Shown piece by piece: positions 6,544-9,643 of a DNA stretch of 9,643 bases. Source of the stretch: Candidatus Zixiibacteriota bacterium (GTDB taxonomy: Bacteria > Zixibacteria > MSB-5A5 > GN15 > JAAZOE01); the NCBI GenBank assembly GCA_028700875.1, contig JAQVRW010000088.1:1-9643 (forward strand), given 5' to 3'. The notes below the pieces were generated by a model. It was not told the origin of the DNA and searched no databases. It saw only the letters and a list, made by a program, of their open reading frames with translations. The position numbers were made by a program, and so were the translations under genes. The stretch's first letter is position 1, and each line of letters begins with the position of its first letter.

Positions 6544-7394
6544 CGACACTCACCGTCACCAACGCCATCATCGCCCAGCAGGAACTTTCCCGCCGTCTGG
6601 CCCGAAAAGGCAAAACGATCGCCATCGTGCCGACCATGGGCGCGCTTCACGAAGGGCATCTGTCTCTGATTCGCCGCGGTCTGAAAAAGGCCGACGTCGT
6701 CGTCACGACTATTTTCGTCAACCCGACTCAATTCGCTCCTAACGAAGATTTGAACCGTTATCCCCGCGATCCCCAAGGCGACCTCAATAAGATCAAGCAG
6801 GCCGGTGGTCAGGTGGTTTTCATACCTTCGGCCGCCGAGATGTATCCCGAAGCTTTCGAGACCTATATATCGGTCGAGAATCTGACCCGGACTCTCGAAG
6901 GCGGCGTTCGGCCCACTCATTTTCGCGGGGTCACCACGGTCGTGGCCAAGCTGTTCAATATCGTCCGGCCGGACGTGGCCTTGTTCGGGATGAAGGATTA
7001 TCAACAGGCGATGGTCCTCAAACGGATGACCGTCGATATGAACTGGCCGATCGATTTTGTTATCTGTCCGACCGTCAGGGAAAAGGACGGTTTGGCATTG
7101 TCGTCGCGAAATCGATTCCTCTCCCCCGAATCGCGCCGGCAAGCCCCTGCACTGTACCTGGCTTTGCGCGCGGCGCGACGACTGGTCCGCGAGGGAAAAA
7201 CCGATGCCGCCAGTATCGAAAACACGATGCGCGCGATTATCGGACAGGACGCCCCCTCCGCGATTGTCGATTATATCGCTTTCACTGAGATGGAAACCCT
7301 GCGGCCGGTGAGCATCATTGGGAAACAAACGGTGGCCTCGCTGGCGGCGCGTTTCGGAACGGTGCGGTTGATCGATAACCTGAAGATCGCGTAG
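6540..7394 (+). CDS. panC: Pantothenate synthetase (pantoate-beta-alanine ligase)
   Basis: Joins pantoate and beta-alanine using ATP through a pantoyl-adenylate, the last step of pantothenate synthesis. The 284-residue product is full length. PTMGALHEGH (31-40) holds the HIGH-like nucleotide motif with His37 and His40, and FVNPTQFAPNEDLNRYPR (59-76) is the pantoate-binding segment. RPTHFRGVTTVVAKLFNIV (124-142) follows, then FGMKDYQQ (149-156), where relatives usually have Glu or Gln instead of Met151, and SSRNRFLS (188-195), the KMSKS-equivalent. The start overlaps the panB stop as ATGA, so the two are probably translationally coupled. It is the last gene of the operon. panD (beta-alanine supply) and panE (ketopantoate reductase) are not in the window. 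Confidence 0.97.
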   Translation: MTTLTVTNAIIAQQELSRRLARKGKTIAIVPTMGALHEGHLSLIRRGLKKADVVVTTIFVNPTQFAPNEDLNRYPRDPQGDLNKIKQAGGQVVFIPSAAEMYPEAFETYISVENLTRTLEGGVRPTHFRGVTTVVAKLFNIVRPDVALFGMKDYQQAMVLKRMTVDMNWPIDFVICPTVREKDGLALSSRNRFLSPESRRQAPALYLALRAARRLVREGKTDAASIENTMRAIIGQDAPSAIVDYIAFTEMETLRPVSIIGKQTVASLAARFGTVRLIDNLKIA

Positions 7395-7416
7395 AGTCGC
7401 ATCGCCGGGTGCCCCG

Positions 7417-7439
7417 CCCCTCCGCTAAGAACGGTGGGG
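7417..7439 (+). terminator. Weak candidate terminator hairpin after panC
   Basis: CCCC (7417-7420) plus CCG (7422-7424) can pair with CGG (7432-7434) plus GGGG (7436-7439), with one T-T mismatch and a 7-base loop. The following ATAATAATAAT is AT-rich but is not a T run, so intrinsic termination would be poor. The strong palindromes just downstream may contribute to transcript ends. Confidence 0.25.
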
Positions 7440-7461
7440 ATAATAATAATGAATGATTTTC

Positions 7462-7523
7462 GTAGGGGCGGACCCGCATGTCCGCCCGGATTATTTTGGG
7501 CCGACACATCGGTCGGCCCCTAC
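7462..7523. repeat. REP pair 1 (REPIN-like, GTAG...CTAC)
   Basis: Left element: GTAG head at 7462-7465, then stem GGGCGGAC (7466-7473), a 6-base loop and GTCCGCCC (7480-7487). Right element in inverted orientation: GGGCCGAC (7498-7505), a 6-base loop, GTCGGCCC (7512-7519), then CTAC (7520-7523). The outer ends GTAGGGGC and GCCCCTAC are perfect inverted repeats. Known REP elements carry a GTAG-like head before an imperfect palindrome and are moved by RAYT (Y1) transposases. No such transposase is in this window. Confidence 0.8.
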
Positions 7524-7543
7524 AACCAATATCTGATCCCAAT

Positions 7544-7610
7544 GTTGGGGCGCGGTCTCCACGCCCGGAACATCAATGCTATGCAACGGGCCGGAAAACC
7601 CGGCCCCTAC
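7544..7610. repeat. REP pair 2 (REPIN-like)
   Basis: Left element with a changed head GTTG (7544-7547) and stem GGGCGCGG/CCACGCCC (7548-7555 and 7559-7566, one mismatch, 3-base loop). Right element GGGCCGG (7588-7594), a 5-base loop, CCGGCCC (7600-7606) and CTAC (7607-7610). The stem sequences differ from pair 1, but pairing and outer ends are kept. Confidence 0.75.
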
Positions 7611-7631
7611 AACTCAAATCGATTTATTGCC

Positions 7632-7655
7632 GTAGGGGCGGTTCGCGAACCGCCC
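7632..7655 (+). repeat. REP left element 3, separated from its right partner by a gene
   Basis: GTAG head (7632-7635) followed by a perfect 20-base palindrome (7636-7655, GGGCGGTTCG and its complement). No CTAC-ended right element follows within the usual 10-21 bases. The next right element is at 9374-9396, beyond the FG-GAP gene. Confidence 0.75.
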
Positions 7656-7703
7656 GATCTGATTTTTGCGGCGGCTGGAACCCCTTCCTGCCGCCCTTAT
7701 CGT

Positions 7704-7731
7704 TTGTTTTTGCCCGGAAACCCAGTATATT
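7704..7731 (+). promoter_or_regulatory. Candidate promoter for the FG-GAP protein gene
   Basis: TTGTTT (7704-7709) and TATATT (7726-7731) are separated by 16 bases. The -10 matches five of six consensus positions and the -35 three of six. Transcription would start near 7738, about 36 bases before the chosen ATG. The region is AT-rich compared with its surroundings. Confidence 0.3.
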
Positions 7732-7773
7732 GACTCAGTGGCAATCATCTTCGTTATCGCGGCGGCCATTGAT

Positions 7774-9366
7774 ATGAATCGAAAATTTATCGTTCTAGAA
7801 ATTTTGGCGATCCTCGCGTTTGCCTCCCAGACGCATGCGGATTGGATCAAGGGAATATTCTCAGAAGAAGCTGGGATCGATTCCCTTGAACGATTCTTGG
7901 TTGTCCGCGATATCGACTCCTGCCGCGTTCTCGGCGAACCGATTGTTCCGTTGGGCGATATTAACGGCGATAGTTGTTCCGATGTATTATTAGTCCGCTC
8001 TGAAGGCAGATGCTTCGAACCGAACCCATCTTTCCTGTTCTATGGCGGGCGTCCACCTGATAGTATCTACAACGGACAATATGGCAATTTCTGGATAATG
8101 ACCGCCAATATCGGAGATATAAATGGAGACGGTTATGATGATATAGGCAATTTCCGATGTCTGCCCAATCATGTTGAAATCTGTTATGGAAGCGAAGTAC
8201 TCACCGATATTGCTGAAGACACCGTTCAAGATATTTACACTGAATTTACCCGCGCCGCGGATATGGATAATGATGGGTGCCTGGAATTGCCATTGAGTAC
8301 TAATGTAAACGGTGGCCCCGTGGATATTTTCCAGATTGATTCAACAGGTGTACTTACTCCCGTTGAATATGTCATTTTCGATACATCGAGGAGTTTTGGG
8401 GGCAATCTGGCCACGGGAGATTTCAATGGCGACGGCAATCCTGACTTGGCCGTAGCCGCATTCCTGGGGAGGGATTCGTCCTTCGTGAAATTCTATTGGG
8501 GTGGTCCTGGCTTTGATACGATCCCTGACTTCGAGATTTGGCGGAAGGCGGAGAATTTTGGTTCGAGGATGCTTCCGTTAGGCGATTTCAATGGAGACGG
8601 ATACGAGGATATCTTCATCGATGGCGGGGTAGCTGACGGGTGGTCAATCCCCGGCGGCATCTTCTTCGGCGGTCCCTATATCGACAACACTCTGGATATT
8701 GTTACCAATCGCTTTACGTATGGAGGCTATTTCAACTCCACCTCGGCGGCGGTCGCGGGGGATGTGAACCATGATGGGTACCCGGATCTGGTCATAGGCG
8801 TTGACTTTGACCCCGGATCTCTGTATGAAATGAAGATATTTCTTGGCGGTCCGGAGGCTGATTCCATACCGGATGTGTACCTTGAAAGTGGGTTAATCAC
8901 GCATCGGCAAATGAACCTGGGGTCGGTTGTAGCTGGTGTGGGTGATTTCAATGGCGACGGGATCGATGATTTTGCGGGTCGGTCGCGGACGACTTCGGGA
9001 TGCTGTTGGTGGGGGGAAGTGAATTTCTTTGCCGGTTGGGACAGTGACGCCTCCGATGTCGGTTACGAATTTGAACCGACCTACCCGAAGGCTTTCGACC
9101 TTAAGCAGAATTATCCCAACCCCTTCAATCTGTCAACCACGATCGAGTTTGATCTACCGCGGCATAGCCATGCGAGGCTGGTCGTCTATAGTCTATTAGG
9201 GGAACGTATTACCACCCTTCTTGATCGTGACCTGCCCGCTGGCCTGCACCGGGTGACCTGGGCTGGCGCGGATTCTTCGGGCCATACCGTTGCGTCGGGG
9301 GTATATTTCTATCGCGTCGTCACCGACGCCTATTCCCAAACCCGCAAGATGGTTCTGATGAAATAG
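7774..9366 (+). CDS. Secreted seven-repeat FG-GAP/VCBS beta-propeller with C-terminal sorting domain
   Basis: A 530-residue exported protein. Residues 1-22 form a signal peptide (MNRKF, hydrophobic core, cut after THA). Seven calcium-loop repeats of the type GD-x-N-G-D-G follow at residues 61, 114, about 162, 215, 270, 329 and 390, roughly 48-61 apart, which fits a seven-bladed integrin-alpha-like propeller. The first loop has Ser in place of the Gly, and the third is DMDNDG. From about 438 the protein has the QNYPNPFN (445-452) domain ending SGVYFYRVVTD...KMVLMK, known in the FCB group as a type IX secretion sorting/FlgD-like domain. It is probably displayed on or released from the surface, perhaps for adhesion; the ligand is unknown. 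I chose the ATG at 7774 because it begins the signal peptide; an in-frame extension to 7666 runs into the repeat region. No clear Shine-Dalgarno is seen. Two 60-base stretches of the N-terminal half have only 24 and 26 G/C, lower than the operon upstream. Confidence 0.88.
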   Translation: MNRKFIVLEILAILAFASQTHADWIKGIFSEEAGIDSLERFLVVRDIDSCRVLGEPIVPLGDINGDSCSDVLLVRSEGRCFEPNPSFLFYGGRPPDSIYNGQYGNFWIMTANIGDINGDGYDDIGNFRCLPNHVEICYGSEVLTDIAEDTVQDIYTEFTRAADMDNDGCLELPLSTNVNGGPVDIFQIDSTGVLTPVEYVIFDTSRSFGGNLATGDFNGDGNPDLAVAAFLGRDSSFVKFYWGGPGFDTIPDFEIWRKAENFGSRMLPLGDFNGDGYEDIFIDGGVADGWSIPGGIFFGGPYIDNTLDIVTNRFTYGGYFNSTSAAVAGDVNHDGYPDLVIGVDFDPGSLYEMKIFLGGPEADSIPDVYLESGLITHRQMNLGSVVAGVGDFNGDGIDDFAGRSRTTSGCCWWGEVNFFAGWDSDASDVGYEFEPTYPKAFDLKQNYPNPFNLSTTIEFDLPRHSHARLVVYSLLGERITTLLDRDLPAGLHRVTWAGADSSGHTVASGVYFYRVVTDAYSQTRKMVLMK

Positions 9367-9373
9367 ACCATAC

Positions 9374-9396
9374 GGGCCGGGAAACCCGGCCCCTAC
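9374..9396 (-). repeat. REP right element 3, partner of the element before the FG-GAP gene
   Basis: GGGCCGG (9374-9380), a 5-base loop, CCGGCCC (9386-9392) and CTAC (9393-9396). It is nearly identical to the right element of pair 2. It starts 7 bases after the stop codon of the propeller gene and has no GTAG left element between it and that gene. Confidence 0.75.
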
Positions 9397-9414
9397 GGAA
9401 GTGTCTGCTTTTGA

Positions 9415-9474
9415 GTAGGGGCGCGGTTTCCGCGCCCGCAAATCATCACGGGCGCGCAATTGGACGCCCCTGTA
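9415..9474. repeat. REP pair 4 (REPIN-like, right end degenerate)
   Basis: Left element GTAG (9415-9418) with stem GGGCGCGG/CCGCGCCC (9419-9426 and 9430-9437, loop TTT). Right element GGGCG (9450-9454) to CGCCC (9465-9469), then CTGT instead of CTAC. The pair lies between two convergent genes, a usual position for REP elements. Confidence 0.7.
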
Positions 9475-9485
9475 AGAAACTGAAC

Positions 9486-9643
9486 TTACATCTTGATATA
9501 CCCGGCGGGGTTGGTGATCTGACCGGTCAGGGCGGAAGCCGCGGCGGTGGCGGGAGAAACATAGAATAACTCGCCGTCGCAGGGATGTTGTTCGGTGTCG
9601 AAATAGGTGGTCAATCCCCTCTCGCCGGTGCTGATCAGGGGAT
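9486..9643 (-). CDS. Aconitase/LeuC-superfamily protein, C-terminal fragment (runs off the window)
   Basis: The last 51 codons of a minus-strand gene that begins to the right of the window. The end reads LISTGERGLTTYFDTEQHPC...YVSPATAAASALTG...NPAGYIKM and stops at TAA (9486-9488). The SPATAAASALTG stretch is characteristic of the C-terminal end of 3-isopropylmalate dehydratase large subunits and related aconitase-family hydro-lyases, which convert hydroxy-acids using a 4Fe-4S cluster. The segment ISTGERGLTTYFD stands where LeuC proteins usually read S-T-x-N-R-N-F-x-G-R, so this is a divergent branch or a different member (aconitase, homoaconitase). The cluster cysteines would lie outside the window. 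It converges on the FG-GAP gene, with REP elements between. Confidence 0.65.
   Translation of the reverse strand, partial: PLISTGERGLTTYFDTEQHPCDGELFYVSPATAAASALTGQITNPAGYIKM

Larger units (their letters stand above)
7395..7773. other. Intergenic region filled mainly by palindromic repeats
   Basis: 379 bases between panC and the propeller gene. They hold a weak terminator-like hairpin, two complete REP pairs, one lone left REP element and a candidate promoter. Frames running through the repeats encode only low-complexity translations of the palindromes and are not genes. Confidence 0.7.

Noticed and set aside
6441..7328. A 295-codon open frame antisense to panC and the panB end
   Set aside because: panB and panC have unambiguous catalytic motifs on the plus strand; the antisense product is featureless.
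7666..7773. 36-codon N-terminal extension of the FG-GAP protein
   Set aside because: The signal peptide begins at the ATG at 7774. The upstream part would bury it and covers the candidate promoter.
7434..7777. Two short open frames of 99 codons through the region after panC
   Set aside because: They are translations of the REP palindromes, without recognisable product or conserved character.
7462..9474. CRISPR array
   Set aside because: The repeats are short, mutually inverted, not identical and separated by 10-21 bases or a whole gene. This is REP-like, not CRISPR.

Overview
The window looks like a chromosomal segment of an FCB-group bacterium, possibly a candidate phylum such as Zixibacteria. 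Three things suggest this: moderately high GC in most genes, an exported beta-propeller protein ending in a classic NYPNPFN-type C-terminal sorting/FlgD-like domain, and short GTAG-headed palindromic repeats between genes. The phylum name is inference; no rRNA or marker gene is present.

Layout. The left part (1-2627) is read on the minus strand. A small exported protein of unknown function (2280-2627) is followed 27 bases later by a large TPR-GAF-sigma54-activator gene (60-2252). That gene is cut by an in-frame TAA exactly between the ELFG and GAFTGA parts of its AAA+ domain, and the same frame stays open to the window edge with a normal continuation. A 368-base divergent region (2628-2995) carries plausible sigma70-type promoters for both directions.

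The centre (2996-7394) is one tight plus-strand operon of six genes, mostly overlapping by 4-11 bases: a fold-type-I aminotransferase-like protein, folB, folK, a deoxynucleoside kinase, panB and panC. It covers the two steps from dihydroneopterin to the pyrophosphorylated pterin used for folate, and the first and last steps of pantothenate synthesis. A nucleoside-salvage kinase is embedded in it. The lead gene is unusual: it keeps much of the PLP-pocket framework (NPTG, the Asp that contacts the pyridine nitrogen, the C-terminal Arg), but has Tyr where the Schiff-base Lys should be and lacks the GWRxG arginine.

The right part holds an ordered array of REP-like palindromes (GTAG...CTAC pairs, i.e. 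REPIN/BIME-like) at 7462-7655 and 9374-9474. The left and right elements alternate regularly, and the only large gap in the alternation contains one gene: a secreted seven-repeat FG-GAP/VCBS propeller (7774-9366), AT-richer than its neighbours in its N-terminal half. At the right edge, on the minus strand, is the C-terminus of an aconitase/LeuC-superfamily protein (9486-9643).

The strongest candidates for something undescribed are the lysine-less aminotransferase-like protein heading a folate/pantothenate operon, the interrupted sigma54 activator, and the gene framed by the two halves of a REP pair.
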